A stretch of 64,000 nt of DNA from Leptodesmis sichuanensis A121 (lineage in GTDB: Bacteria; Cyanobacteriota; Cyanobacteriia; Leptolyngbyales; Leptolyngbyaceae). The stretch spans positions 2,542,001-2,606,000 of the forward strand of contig NZ_CP075171.1 of the NCBI RefSeq assembly GCF_021379005.1, read 5' to 3'. The notes beneath the pieces were generated by a model that was not told where the DNA came from, searched no databases, and worked only from the letters and a program-made list of their open reading frames with translations. Made by a program: the position numbers and the translations under genes. Shown here piece after piece: positions 38,473 to 47,164 of the stretch (position 1 is its first letter; each line of letters starts with the position of its first letter).

Positions 38473-39366
38473 ATGAAACACTTTTGGGCTTACACGGCAA
38501 TTTCTGCACTGGTTCTCGCCGAGGCTATTAATTTTGCCTCTCCCATCTCTGCTCAGGCTCAGTCAATCACAGCAGCTCCCGATGGTACGGGGACGATCGT
38601 TGCCCCAAATGGTAATACTTACAACATTACGGGCGGTACTCAGACGGGAACAAACCTATTTCATAGTTTTCAACAGTTTGGCCTGACATCTGGAGAAGCG
38701 GCCAACTTCATTGCCAATCCCTCTGTACAAAATGTATTAGGTCGGGTAACAGGTGGCAATCCTTCCGTCATCAACGGCTTGATTCAGTTGACGGGCAGTA
38801 AAGCCAACCTGTATCTGATGAATCCTGCAGGAATTGTCTTCGGTCGCAATGCCAGTTTAGATGTGCCGGCTTCATTCACCGCAACGACGGCTACCGCGAT
38901 CGGCTTTCGTCCTGGCATTACTGGTTATCCTGATGACTGGTTTAATGCGTCTGGAGCCAACACCTATTCCCAATTGGGAGGTGCTCCTTCGACCTTTGCC
39001 TTTACTGTTCCAAAGGCTGGGGCAGTGGTGAATGCAGGAAACCTGGCTGTTGCTCCTGGACGAACCCTGACGCTGCTGGGAGGAACCGTCACCAATACTG
39101 GAACTCTTACGGGTGGGAAGGTGACCGTCTTAGAAGTTACTGGCGAAAAGCTGATCCGAATACAACAGGGCGGCAACCTGCTATCCCTGGATTTACCTTT
39201 GGTGGTCAAAAATTCGGTCAACCCGCTCCCCTATACTCCCCAATCGCTGCCGGAATTGCTAACTGGGGGAGAAGCCTCCAATGCCACCCAAATTACAGTT
39301 GAAGATGGAGTTGTGAAATTGTCTGGCTCCGGAGCAACGGTAGAAACTGGCCCTGCTACTCCTTAA
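38473..39366 (+). CDS. Secreted TPS-domain (filamentous haemagglutinin N-terminal) protein, short form
   Basis: A 297-residue protein starting MKHFWAYTAISALVLAEAIN, a signal peptide probably cut after ISAQA. The following part is a two-partner secretion domain: NTYNITGGTQTGTNLFHSF, VLGRVTGGNPSVINGLIQL, NLYLMNPAGIVFGRNASLDV and PASFTATTATAIGF. Such domains guide very long beta-helical exoproteins through a TpsB pore. Here the protein stops only about 100 residues after the domain (VETGPATP) with no recognisable continuation in other frames, so the long passenger part is missing. No TpsB gene is in the window. ATG 38473 was chosen over 38377 because the signal peptide begins there. Confidence 0.8.
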   Translation: MKHFWAYTAISALVLAEAINFASPISAQAQSITAAPDGTGTIVAPNGNTYNITGGTQTGTNLFHSFQQFGLTSGEAANFIANPSVQNVLGRVTGGNPSVINGLIQLTGSKANLYLMNPAGIVFGRNASLDVPASFTATTATAIGFRPGITGYPDDWFNASGANTYSQLGGAPSTFAFTVPKAGAVVNAGNLAVAPGRTLTLLGGTVTNTGTLTGGKVTVLEVTGEKLIRIQQGGNLLSLDLPLVVKNSVNPLPYTPQSLPELLTGGEASNATQITVEDGVVKLSGSGATVETGPATP

Positions 39367-39503
39367 AAGCTGCTTGAGCAACCAGAGCCTTTAAAAATCT
39401 GCCTTCCAGAAAATTAAGGACGGACGTTTGAGCGATCGCGCTTGATGGTCTGTCGCTTTCTGGTGTAGGAGGTGGGGAAGGTCAGTGAAAGCGGTTGGAA
39501 GAG

Positions 39504-40691
39504 CTATTCCACGCTGAGGTCGCCCACATAGATGCCGATGTCGCGAGCAGTTTGTACCAGGAAACCCTGGGAATCGACGCGGGAGGGGGCTTTGCCTTCC
39601 TTACGGGCTTTCTTGATCTGGTCAATCACGCGACTGAGTGGAACACTGCTAACACGGCCATTTTCCCAGATCACCATCTGATTATAGTTGCCGTTAGCAA
39701 TCAGGTCGATCGCTTCCCGGCCAAAGGCAGTGGCTAACAGGCGATCGGTGGAACTGGGAGTGCCCCCCCGTTGTAAATGGCCCAGCACCGTGACGCGAGT
39801 ATCCACCTGATCTAAATTGCAAAATTCGGGTTGCCCAGAAAAACAGAGTTTATCGCAGTAATCCTTAATTTTATGGGCCAGGTAATCTCCAATGTATTTC
39901 TCTTTCTGGCCGCTGCGATTCTTCACGCCTTCAGCAATCACAATCAGGGCAAACCGTCGGCCATCCCGTCGCAGACTGGCCAGTTTCTGACAGATGCCGT
40001 AAATCACGCCATCGTTCAGAATGGGAGTCAATTCAGGAATCAGAATGCCATCGGCTCCTCCGGCAATACCAGCTTCCAGAGCCAGGTATCCGGCATCCCG
40101 TCCCATGACTTCCACAACCATCACCCGATCATGGCTGGCGGCAGTAAAGGTGAGGTCATACAGCGCTTGCGTCACCCGGTTGACGGCGGTATCGAATCCG
40201 ACTGACAGTTCGGTAAAGGGGACATCGTTGTCGATCGTTTTGGGAATGACCACCCAGTTCCAGGCCACCCCTTCTGCGATCGCCTGTTTGGCTAATTTGT
40301 CCATAATTTCGATACTGCCATCGCCTCCGATCGCGATCAGAGCATCCAACCCCATCTTTTGATAGCCATGAATAATGTCATCGGCATGGCGATCGGGATC
40401 TCCTTTGCTGATCGATCCCAGGACGCTACCACTAAGAAAGTGCAACACGTCTAACCCCTGCAGCAAGCCCGGAATATCATAGCCATGTTCATGCAGTCTC
40501 AGGTCTTCGATGCGACGTTTTCCAGTCAGCAATTCGATAAATCCATCAGTGCCATAGGGAATTCCATACACCTCCCAGCCATATTTGTAGGTTGCAGCCC
40601 TGACAACAGCCCGAATTACAGCATTGAGTCCGGGACAATCTCCGCCACTGGTTAAAATACCGATGCGTTTAGAATGCGTGGTCGTTGTCAT
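39504..40691 (-). CDS. pfkA: ATP-dependent 6-phosphofructokinase
   Basis: A 395-residue glycolytic enzyme converting fructose 6-phosphate to the 1,6-bisphosphate. Motifs: GGDCPGLNAVIRA (ATP site start), GGDGSIEIM, PKTIDNDVPFTE (catalytic Asp region), VMGRDAGYLA, and LGHLQRGGTPSSTDRLLA. The GGDGS form indicates ATP rather than pyrophosphate as donor. I chose ATG 40691, preceded by GGAGAG; ATG 40706 gives five extra residues. The gene ends a minus-strand run: the DHOD-like gene stops 17 bases before it, and nifJ lies upstream of both, so it is likely to be co-transcribed with them. In the dark it opens glycolysis, supplying pyruvate for NifJ. The protein is a little longer than bacterial PfkA at the C-terminus. 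Confidence 0.95.
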   Translation of the reverse strand: MTTTTHSKRIGILTSGGDCPGLNAVIRAVVRAATYKYGWEVYGIPYGTDGFIELLTGKRRIEDLRLHEHGYDIPGLLQGLDVLHFLSGSVLGSISKGDPDRHADDIIHGYQKMGLDALIAIGGDGSIEIMDKLAKQAIAEGVAWNWVVIPKTIDNDVPFTELSVGFDTAVNRVTQALYDLTFTAASHDRVMVVEVMGRDAGYLALEAGIAGGADGILIPELTPILNDGVIYGICQKLASLRRDGRRFALIVIAEGVKNRSGQKEKYIGDYLAHKIKDYCDKLCFSGQPEFCNLDQVDTRVTVLGHLQRGGTPSSTDRLLATAFGREAIDLIANGNYNQMVIWENGRVSSVPLSRVIDQIKKARKEGKAPSRVDSQGFLVQTARDIGIYVGDLSVE

Positions 40692-40708
40692 GGCTCTGCT
40701 CTCCATAA

Positions 40709-41722
40709 TTAAAAGGCACTGGTGAATTCTGGCGTGAAGGTTTGAATTGCTTTCATATACTGTGCCCGTTCAAAAGCACTGGAATCGGGACAATACATCT
40801 GACTCATACTTCCCTGCATTTGCTGCACCGATTCATATTCATGTTCTTCCATCCAGTGACACATTTCCTGTTCAATGACCTGAATATGTTCGATGCCATG
40901 TCGCAATAGAGCAGAACAAATTTGCGTAATTTTTGCTCCTGCCATTAACATCTTTAAGGCATCCTGGCCTTTTTGAACCCCGCTAGTCGCTGCCAGATCT
41001 GCTCCAATGCGGCTGTAGAGAATGGCAATCCAGCGCATGGGTAATCGAGCATCCTGGGGCGAACTCAGGATCAAATGGGGATAAACTTCCAGATTGTCCA
41101 GATCAATATCCGGTTGATAGAAACGATTAAATAACACCAGCCCATCGGCTCCGGCATCATCCAACCGTTTCGCCATGTTGGCAAAATTGCTGAAATAGGG
41201 ACTTAGCTTAATCGAGACGGGAATTGTCACTTCCGATTTCACATCCCGCAGGATATCAATATAGTTCTGTTCGACCTCTGCGCCTGTGAGATTGAAGTCA
41301 GTTGGCACGTAGTACACATTGAGTTCGATCGCGTCGGCTCCCGCCTGCTGCATCAATTGGGCATATTCCACCCATCCACCCGGGGTGTACCCATTCAAAC
41401 TGGCAATGATAGGAATCGACGCACTTTCCTTGGCCTTGCGAATATGCTCCAGGTAAACCTCTGGCCCAACGTGAAATTGCTCCGGTTCAGGAAAGAAGGT
41501 AAGGGATTCGGCATAGCTGTCCGTCCCGTAGGTGAGGTGATGGTGCAATTCAAATTTTTCATGCACCAGTTGTTCCTCAAACAGGGAATGCAACACGACG
41601 GCTCCTGCTCCCGCGTCCTCCATGCGCTTGATATTATCAATGTCTTCGGTTAAGGGAGCCGCCGCTGAAGGAACCAGGGGCGATCGCAGGGTTAAGCCAA
41701 GGTAAGTGGTGGTGAGATTCAT
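40709..41722 (-). CDS. Dihydroorotate dehydrogenase-like flavoprotein linked to PFOR
   Basis: A 337-residue TIM-barrel FMN protein. It starts MNLTTTYLGLTLRSPLVPSA at 41722; the frame is open further up to 41821, but that part is coded by G-rich repeats and is not conserved. Family features: ASLNGYTPGGW, ADAIELNVYYVPTDF, IPVSIKLSPYFSN, GADGLVLFNRFYQPD and DLAATSGVQKGQDALKMLMAGA. The position that holds the catalytic Cys or Ser loop of true dihydroorotate dehydrogenases (ELNVSCPN type) reads ELNVYYVPTD, so pyrimidine synthesis is doubtful. In many cyanobacteria this gene accompanies nifJ, as here; its reaction is not established. It lies between nifJ and pfkA on the same strand. Confidence 0.87.
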   Translation of the reverse strand: MNLTTTYLGLTLRSPLVPSAAAPLTEDIDNIKRMEDAGAGAVVLHSLFEEQLVHEKFELHHHLTYGTDSYAESLTFFPEPEQFHVGPEVYLEHIRKAKESASIPIIASLNGYTPGGWVEYAQLMQQAGADAIELNVYYVPTDFNLTGAEVEQNYIDILRDVKSEVTIPVSIKLSPYFSNFANMAKRLDDAGADGLVLFNRFYQPDIDLDNLEVYPHLILSSPQDARLPMRWIAILYSRIGADLAATSGVQKGQDALKMLMAGAKITQICSALLRHGIEHIQVIEQEMCHWMEEHEYESVQQMQGSMSQMYCPDSSAFERAQYMKAIQTFTPEFTSAF

Positions 41723-41735
41723 AGGAGTTTTTTTA

Positions 41736-41800
41736 AGGGTGGATGGTGGGTGGTGGGGAGGGTGGGGGAGGGGGGAAGGATAGGGGAGGGAGAGGGCAAG
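41736..41800. repeat. G-rich (GGTGGGGA-like) short repeat upstream of the DHOD-like gene
   Basis: A purine/G-rich stretch of degenerate GGTGGGG and GGGAGGG units on the plus strand lies between nifJ and the DHOD-like gene. Read on the transcribed strand it is C-rich and would be part of the mRNA leader or the intercistronic region. Such repeats are common between cyanobacterial genes. Confidence 0.6.
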
Positions 41801-41815
41801 GAGTTTTTCAACCTT

Positions 41816-41890
41816 GTCCAAGTCCAGAACCGTAGTTTTTCTGATCGGAAAACGACTGTTCTCTAGCTGGACTGGGTTTAATTTACTTCT
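41816..41890 (+). repeat. Dispersed ~75-bp repeat, copy 1
   Basis: Shares the block CCAAGTCCAGAACCGTAGTT and most of the following 50 bases with 58680-58755, at roughly 75 per cent identity. In this copy CCAAGTCCAG can pair with CTGGACTGGG about 40 bases on, so it may fold as a hairpin. It lies between nifJ and the DHOD-like gene. Confidence 0.6.
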
Positions 41891-41928
41891 TTTTCATCTT
41901 CCCTATCGCCCCTATCTCCCTCATCTGA

Positions 41929-44900
41929 TTACCCCATCTTCGCTGGCTGGCTTCCCATGGGCTGATCCCCTTTGGAGTGTCCATTGTGGCCGTTATGACC
42001 GTTGTGGCCGTTAGGAACCACGCTGGGAGGCATAACGGGGCGTGTTGGACTGGGGGAATGGTCGGCTAGAGGACGGGCGGCAAGGTGTTCGTAGAACTTC
42101 CAGCGCATATTCACGTCCTGTTGCGCTTCCTGAAGAAGCCGTTTGGCTTGTTCCGGTTTGCTCTTGGTCAGCATCTTGAAGCGGTTTTCTTCGTACATGG
42201 ACTGGCTGACGGGTTTCTTGGGCGCTCCCATATCCAGGTGGAGAGGATTTTTACCTTCGGCAAGCAGAGCGGGATTGTAGCGGTAGAGCAACCAGCGACC
42301 ACTTTCGACGATCGCCTTCTGATGGTTCATGGCCGTTTGCATATTGATGCCGTGAGCAATGCAATGGCTGTAGGCAATGATTAGCGATGGGCCATCATAG
42401 GCTTCCGCTTCCAGGAAAGCTTTCAGAGTATGTTCGTCTTTGGCTCCCATCGCCACGCTGGCCACATAGACATTGCCGTAGGTCATGGCAATCAGGCCCA
42501 AGTCTTTCTTGGGAGCGGGTTTGCCACCAGCGGCGAATTTGGCAACGGCTCCTCTGGGGGTGGCTTTGGAAGACTGACCTCCGGTATTGGAGTAGACTTC
42601 CGTATCCATCACCAGAATATTGACATTGTGGCCACTGGCGATCACATGATCTAACCCACCAAAGCCAATATCATACGCCCAGCCGTCACCCCCGATGATC
42701 CAGACACTCTTCTTCACCAGGTAATCGGCCAGGGACTTCAGGCTTCTGAGTTTGGCTTGGATAGGCGGATCGGTTTCGGTGGTCAGCAGGCGATCGAGGA
42801 TTTGCTTCAGTTCGGCCACTCGTTCCCGCTGTTCGTAAATATCCGCTTCCGATCGCTGCTCGGCGTTGATCAGGCCCGTCACGAGATGGTCGCCAATCAA
42901 ACTGCCCAGGTCTTGCAGCAGTTCAACGGCCATGTCGGCGTGCTTGTCGATCGCCAGCCGGAAGCCCAGACCAAATTCGGCATTGTCTTCAAACAGGCTG
43001 TTTGACCACGCAGGGCCGCGACCTTCCGCATTTTGCGTCCAGGGGGTAGTGGGCAGGTTGCCGCCATAGATGGAGGAACACCCGGTAGCATTGGCCACTA
43101 ACATACGATCGCCAAACAACTGAGAGGCCAGTTTCAGATAGGGGGTTTCACCACATCCAGCACAGGCTCCGGAGAATTCAAATAGGGGTTCCTGCAGTTG
43201 CTGTTGCCGAATCAAATTCAGTTTTAGATCGCGGCGATCGGGGGTGGGCAGACTCAGGAAGAAGTCCCAGTTTTCCCGTTCCTGTTCCCGCAGGGGTAAC
43301 TGCTCGGCCATGTTAATCGCCTTACGGGATGGCATGGATTTGTTCTTGGCAGGACAGACATCGACACAGATGCCACAGCCTGTACAGTCTTCTGCCGCTA
43401 CCTGAATCGTAAACTTCTGTCCGGTGAAATCGTGATCGCGGGCATTGGCCGATTTAAAGGTGTCGGGGGCATTTTCCAGGGCGGCAGGCTCGTAAGCTTT
43501 GCCCCGGATCACGCTGTGGGGACAGACCATCACACATTTGCCGCACTGAATGCAAACATCCGGATCCCAGACGGGAATTTCCTGAGCAATGTTACGTTTT
43601 TCCCATTTCGCGGTGCCTGTGGGATAGGTGCCATCGACAGGCATAGCACTGACGGGCAATTCATCCCCTTCTCGCGCAATCATTTTGCCCAAGACATCAT
43701 GGACAAAGGCCGGAGCGCAGTCAGGAATTGGGAACTGGAGCGATTGTGTGCTGGTGACAGTGGCCGGGATCTTCACCTCATACAGGTTTTCCAAAGTGTT
43801 GTCTACCGCTTGCAAATTCAGGCGGACAATTTCGGCCCCTTTCTTGCCGTAGGTCTTTTCGATCGATTTCTTGATGCGGGCGATCGCTTCCTCGCGGGGC
43901 AGCACTCCGGCCAGGGCAAAGAAGCAGGTTTGCATCACGGTATTAATCCGGCTACCCATGCCATTGGTACGGGCCACCTGATTGGCATCAATGGTGAACA
44001 CTTTGATGTGCTTGCGGATAATTTCTTCCTGGGCTTCGATCGGCAGGTGATCCCAGATCTCTTCCGGCGGATAGGGACTGTTGATCAATAGGGTGGCACC
44101 GGGAGCGGCAGATTTGAGAATATCCATGCGTTCCAGGAAACCCCATTGGTGACAACCGACAAAGTTGGCCTGCTCGATTAAATAGGTGGAGCGAATCGGG
44201 GTGGGGCCAAACCGCAGGTGAGACACGGTGGTGGAGCCAGATTTCTTCGAGTCGTAAACGAAATAGCCCTGAGCGTAGTTATCCGTTTCCTCGCCAATAA
44301 TTTTGATCGAGTTTTTGTTCGCACCCACCGTGCCATCCGCCCCCAGCCCGTAGAACATGGCCCGCACAACGCGATCGGATTCCGTGGAGAAGCGGGGATC
44401 GTAGTCCAGGGAGGTGTGGCTGACATCATCCAGGATGCCAACTGTAAAATGATTTTTCGGCCTGGGTTGCGCCAGGTTATCAAAGACAGCCTTCACCATG
44501 GCCGGAGTGAATTCTTTGGAAGACAGGCCATAGCGACCTCCGACCACTTTCGGCATGGCACCTTCCCAGGCTTCATTCAATGCCGTCACCACATCCAGAT
44601 ACAGGGGTTCGCCGCCTGCTCCCGGTTCTTTGGTGCGATCGAGCACGGCAATATTTTTTACGGTTTTCGGTAAGGCCGCCACCAGGCGATCGGCCGCCCA
44701 GGGACGGTAGAGCCGGACTTTCAGCACACCCACCTTGTCGCCTGTTGCCAGCAGGGCATCAACCGTTTCATGAGCCGTTTCACAGCCAGATCCCATCAGG
44801 ATGATCACGCGATCGGCATCCGGAGCCCCGTAGTAGTCAAACAGGTGATAGTGCCTTCCGGTCAGTTCCCCAAACTGATCCATCGCCTGTTGCACAATCT

Positions 44901-45624
44901 CAATGCAGGACTCGTAGTAGGGGTTGACCGTTTCCCGGGCCTGGAAGTAGACATCCGGGTTTTGGGCCGTACCGCGCAGAACGGGATGATCGGGGGTGAG
45001 GGCACGATCGCGGTGCGCCAGGATCCACTCCTGCCGGATCATCGCCTCCAGGTCGCGGTCTTCTAGCAGTTCGATCTTTTGGATTTCGTGGGAGGTGCGG
45101 AAGCCATCAAAAAAGTGAATGAAGGGAATGCGCGATTCCAGGGTAGCGGCCTGGGCAATCAGAGCGAAATCATGGGCTTCCTGGACGGAGGCGGAGCAGA
45201 GGAGGGCAAATCCTGTAGCGCGAACGGCCATCACATCACTGTGATCCCCGAAAATGGATAACCCTTGAGCGGCCAGCGATCGAGCCGCGACGTGAATTAC
45301 GGCACTGGTTAACTCTCCCGCAATCTTGTACATATTCGGGATCATTAACAGTAAGCCCTGAGAAGCCGTGAATGTAGTGGTTAAAGCTCCTGTTTGCAGG
45401 GCACCATGCACGGCTCCGGCGGCTCCGGCTTCACTTTGCATTTCGGCCACACTGGGCACCGTTCCCCATAAGTTCTTCCGTCCTTCGGACGTCCAGGTAT
45501 CGGCCCATTCACCCATCGGGGAAGCGGGAGTAATGGGATAAATGGCGATCACTTCATTAAGGGCATAGGCAACGCGGGCGACGGCTTCATTTCCATCCAA
45601 CGTTGCGTAAATTCTACTGTTCAT
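41929..45624 (-). CDS. nifJ: Pyruvate:ferredoxin (flavodoxin) oxidoreductase
   Basis: A 1231-residue single-chain PFOR. It oxidises pyruvate with CoA to acetyl-CoA and CO2 and reduces ferredoxin or flavodoxin. Seen: the N-terminal YPITPASPMGEWAD domain; two [4Fe-4S] motifs, CIQCGKCVMVCP (near 685) and CTGCGICVDVCP (near 745); FSGACAGCGETPY for the proximal cluster; and thiamine diphosphate binding GDGWAYDIGFGG (near 975) with DTEVYSNTGGQSSKATPRG. The C-terminal tail is unusual: four Asn-Gly-His repeats coded by 9-base repeats (41977-42015). The gene is transcribed divergently from the hox operon over a shared region of about 1 kb. No nif genes are near, so it serves fermentation or mixotrophic redox balance. 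Reduced ferredoxin made here can feed the Hox hydrogenase. Confidence 0.97.
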   Translation of the reverse strand: MNSRIYATLDGNEAVARVAYALNEVIAIYPITPASPMGEWADTWTSEGRKNLWGTVPSVAEMQSEAGAAGAVHGALQTGALTTTFTASQGLLLMIPNMYKIAGELTSAVIHVAARSLAAQGLSIFGDHSDVMAVRATGFALLCSASVQEAHDFALIAQAATLESRIPFIHFFDGFRTSHEIQKIELLEDRDLEAMIRQEWILAHRDRALTPDHPVLRGTAQNPDVYFQARETVNPYYESCIEIVQQAMDQFGELTGRHYHLFDYYGAPDADRVIILMGSGCETAHETVDALLATGDKVGVLKVRLYRPWAADRLVAALPKTVKNIAVLDRTKEPGAGGEPLYLDVVTALNEAWEGAMPKVVGGRYGLSSKEFTPAMVKAVFDNLAQPRPKNHFTVGILDDVSHTSLDYDPRFSTESDRVVRAMFYGLGADGTVGANKNSIKIIGEETDNYAQGYFVYDSKKSGSTTVSHLRFGPTPIRSTYLIEQANFVGCHQWGFLERMDILKSAAPGATLLINSPYPPEEIWDHLPIEAQEEIIRKHIKVFTIDANQVARTNGMGSRINTVMQTCFFALAGVLPREEAIARIKKSIEKTYGKKGAEIVRLNLQAVDNTLENLYEVKIPATVTSTQSLQFPIPDCAPAFVHDVLGKMIAREGDELPVSAMPVDGTYPTGTAKWEKRNIAQEIPVWDPDVCIQCGKCVMVCPHSVIRGKAYEPAALENAPDTFKSANARDHDFTGQKFTIQVAAEDCTGCGICVDVCPAKNKSMPSRKAINMAEQLPLREQERENWDFFLSLPTPDRRDLKLNLIRQQQLQEPLFEFSGACAGCGETPYLKLASQLFGDRMLVANATGCSSIYGGNLPTTPWTQNAEGRGPAWSNSLFEDNAEFGLGFRLAIDKHADMAVELLQDLGSLIGDHLVTGLINAEQRSEADIYEQRERVAELKQILDRLLTTETDPPIQAKLRSLKSLADYLVKKSVWIIGGDGWAYDIGFGGLDHVIASGHNVNILVMDTEVYSNTGGQSSKATPRGAVAKFAAGGKPAPKKDLGLIAMTYGNVYVASVAMGAKDEHTLKAFLEAEAYDGPSLIIAYSHCIAHGINMQTAMNHQKAIVESGRWLLYRYNPALLAEGKNPLHLDMGAPKKPVSQSMYEENRFKMLTKSKPEQAKRLLQEAQQDVNMRWKFYEHLAARPLADHSPSPTRPVMPPSVVPNGHNGHNGHNGHSKGDQPMGSQPAKMG

Positions 45625-45904
45625 ACTGCAATCCTTTGCGGGTGGCTACCGGGCTAAATGAGAGCGGTCAACTGTTATCGATTCACTGCACACATTAAAC
45701 GACTCGATGCTCATAAGCGAAATATTTCACTAAATCTTCCCAAGCATCAGTAATAAGCAACGGTTTACTCCTGAGAGCTGAAGTTCCTGACTGCTGCATC
45801 ATTGCTGCACCATTGAGAACACTTGACGATTAAGAATACATTAAGTAGTCTCTTTACGCTTCTAATCTTTCCCTTCTATCTTTCCTTCCCTTCTCATCAA
45901 TTGT

Positions 45905-45948
45905 CTATCCCCTATTCCCTGCTCCCTATTCCCTACTCCCTATTTTTT
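45905..45948. repeat. CCCTATT-type short tandem repeat
   Basis: Six or so degenerate heptamers (CCCTATT, CCCTGCT, CCCTACT) in a row upstream of nifJ. These are the usual cyanobacterial short tandemly repeated repetitive sequences. No coding role here. Confidence 0.75.
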
Positions 45949-46377
45949 ATGGAATTTATGATTCATCGACTTCTTCTGTCTCAATTATCCAGCAACTTCG
46001 CAGAACAGAACGCATTCACACCGTTAACTTTTCTAATCTAGCTTTTTTCAGAACAGATGCGTGTGCGATCGCCCTGACTTCCCTTTTCTGGATTTTCTGG
46101 AATCAGCTTGCCAGACAGCATTCCAAGCTTTTCCTGAAAGATTCAATTTAGTGTTTTAAACTACATTTTTATCATTCAAACCGGGGGACTTTCTTTATGA
46201 GAACTGGATTAAATTTGGTAAATTAACTTTAGTAAAGAGCTAAGGCTGGTTCTCTGGCGGTCATTTCATCCAGGTGCAAATTGAATTGCCATACCAGCCC
46301 CCACTATTTAAAGAAATAATTAACCTTTCCTCTCTGGTCGGCAGTCTGATAATAGGGTGGAGCGGTCAGGTTTCCAC

Positions 46378-46413
46378 TTTGTTAGAGCAACAGATATTTG
46401 TTAGAGCAACAGA
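46378..46413 (+). promoter_or_regulatory. 17-bp direct repeat upstream of hoxE
   Basis: TTTGTTAGAGCAACAGA occurs perfectly at 46378-46394 and 46397-46413, 19 bases apart, close to two helical turns. It lies about 200 bases before the hoxE start. Such spacing suits a regulator binding as two dimers on one face of DNA, but which one is unknown. Confidence 0.5.
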
Positions 46414-46483
46414 AAAACGCTGAACCAGGGTATTAGGATAGATTCGAGAGCATCATTTGGTCACATCGTCTGGAGGAAGAATT

Positions 46484-46543
46484 GTGACCATTAACCAACA
46501 GGAAAGTTGTTTAATTAAATATTTAGAATTTATCCTTTATTGA
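46484..46543 (+). CDS. Possible 19-residue leader peptide upstream of hoxE
   Basis: GTG 46484 is preceded by TGGAGGAAGAATT, a stronger ribosome site than that of hoxE itself. The frame reads VTINQQESCLIKYLEFILY and stops at TGA 46541-46543, about 70 bases before hoxE. An imperfect palindrome (46491-46514) overlaps it. It could be a leader peptide or a decayed gene start; there is no homology to go on, so this is only a candidate. Confidence 0.3.
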   Translation: MTINQQESCLIKYLEFILY

Positions 46544-46612
46544 GTAAAGTTTAAGCCCTCCATCAAAACTAGAATTTCAGCCTAAATTGTTGGGAAGTTA
46601 AAGGATATCGCG

Positions 46613-47143
46613 ATGCAATCTGCAACTGATCGACCCAAGGCACAAGAGGCCGCCAAAACAAAACCAGCCCATCCCAGTGGCGATCGTCGCTTCAAAACGC
46701 TGGACATGACAATGAAGCGCTTTCAATACAAGCCGGATGCGTTGATTGAAGTGCTGCATAAAGCGCAGGAAGCATTTGGCTACCTGGAAGAAGATGTGTT
46801 GCTGTATATTGCCAGGGGGCTAAAACTGCCACTCAGCAAGGTTTACGGGACGGCCACATTTTATCATTTGTTCTCTCTTAAGCCAGCAGGTGCCCATACC
46901 TGCGTGGTTTGTTTGGGAACAGCCTGTTATGTGAAAGGGAGTGACAAGGTATTGGCAGAACTGGAAAAAGAACTGGGCATTAAAGTTGGCGAAACCACAC
47001 CCGATGGTAAGGTGTCGTTGATGGCGGCTCGCTGCATTGGAGCCTGTGGCATCGCTCCAGCCGTCGTCTTTGATGGCAAGGTAGCCGGAAAACAAGAGCC
47101 AGCGATGGCGTTAGAACATATCAAAGCCTGGGAAACCGAATAG
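46613..47143 (+). CDS. hoxE: Bidirectional [NiFe] hydrogenase diaphorase subunit HoxE
   Basis: A 176-residue subunit related to the 24-kDa (NuoE) protein of complex I. It carries a thioredoxin-fold [2Fe-2S] cluster; ligands are Cys100 and Cys105 (CLGTACY) and Cys141 and Cys145 (CIGACGIAP). The helical N-terminal part PDALIEVLHKAQEAFGYLEED is as in NuoE. In the HoxEFUYH complex it is part of the electron input from NAD(P)H or ferredoxin. It is the first gene of the hox operon; hoxF starts 21 bases after its stop. ATG 46613 follows AAAGGATATCGCG. Confidence 0.96.
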   Translation: MQSATDRPKAQEAAKTKPAHPSGDRRFKTLDMTMKRFQYKPDALIEVLHKAQEAFGYLEEDVLLYIARGLKLPLSKVYGTATFYHLFSLKPAGAHTCVVCLGTACYVKGSDKVLAELEKELGIKVGETTPDGKVSLMAARCIGACGIAPAVVFDGKVAGKQEPAMALEHIKAWETE

Positions 47144-47164
47144 CCGAGTAGGAGAAGGTGAATT

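Larger units (their letters stand above)
45625..46612. promoter_or_regulatory. Divergent nifJ / hoxE control region
   Basis: Almost 1 kb between two divergent fermentation operons. It contains a CCCTATT-type short tandem repeat (45905-45948), a 17-bp direct repeat (46378-46413), an imperfect 24-base palindrome TTAACCAAC-6-GTTGTTTAA (46491-46514) and a tiny reading frame with a strong ribosome site (46484-46543). Known hox regulators in other cyanobacteria are LexA- and AbrB-like proteins; I cannot assign sites to them by eye. Confidence 0.6.

Noticed and set aside
41723-41821. N-terminal extension of the DHOD-like protein (Pro/His-rich)
   Set aside because: Coded by G-rich intergenic repeats; the conserved protein starts at 41722.
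43432-44091. Long plus-strand frame inside nifJ
   Set aside because: It is the antisense shadow of a well-conserved iron-sulfur enzyme gene with all its motifs on the minus strand.
45625-46612. LexA, NtcA or FNR sites in the nifJ/hoxE region
   Set aside because: I looked for GTA-n8-TAC and FNR-like palindromes and found no convincing match by eye.
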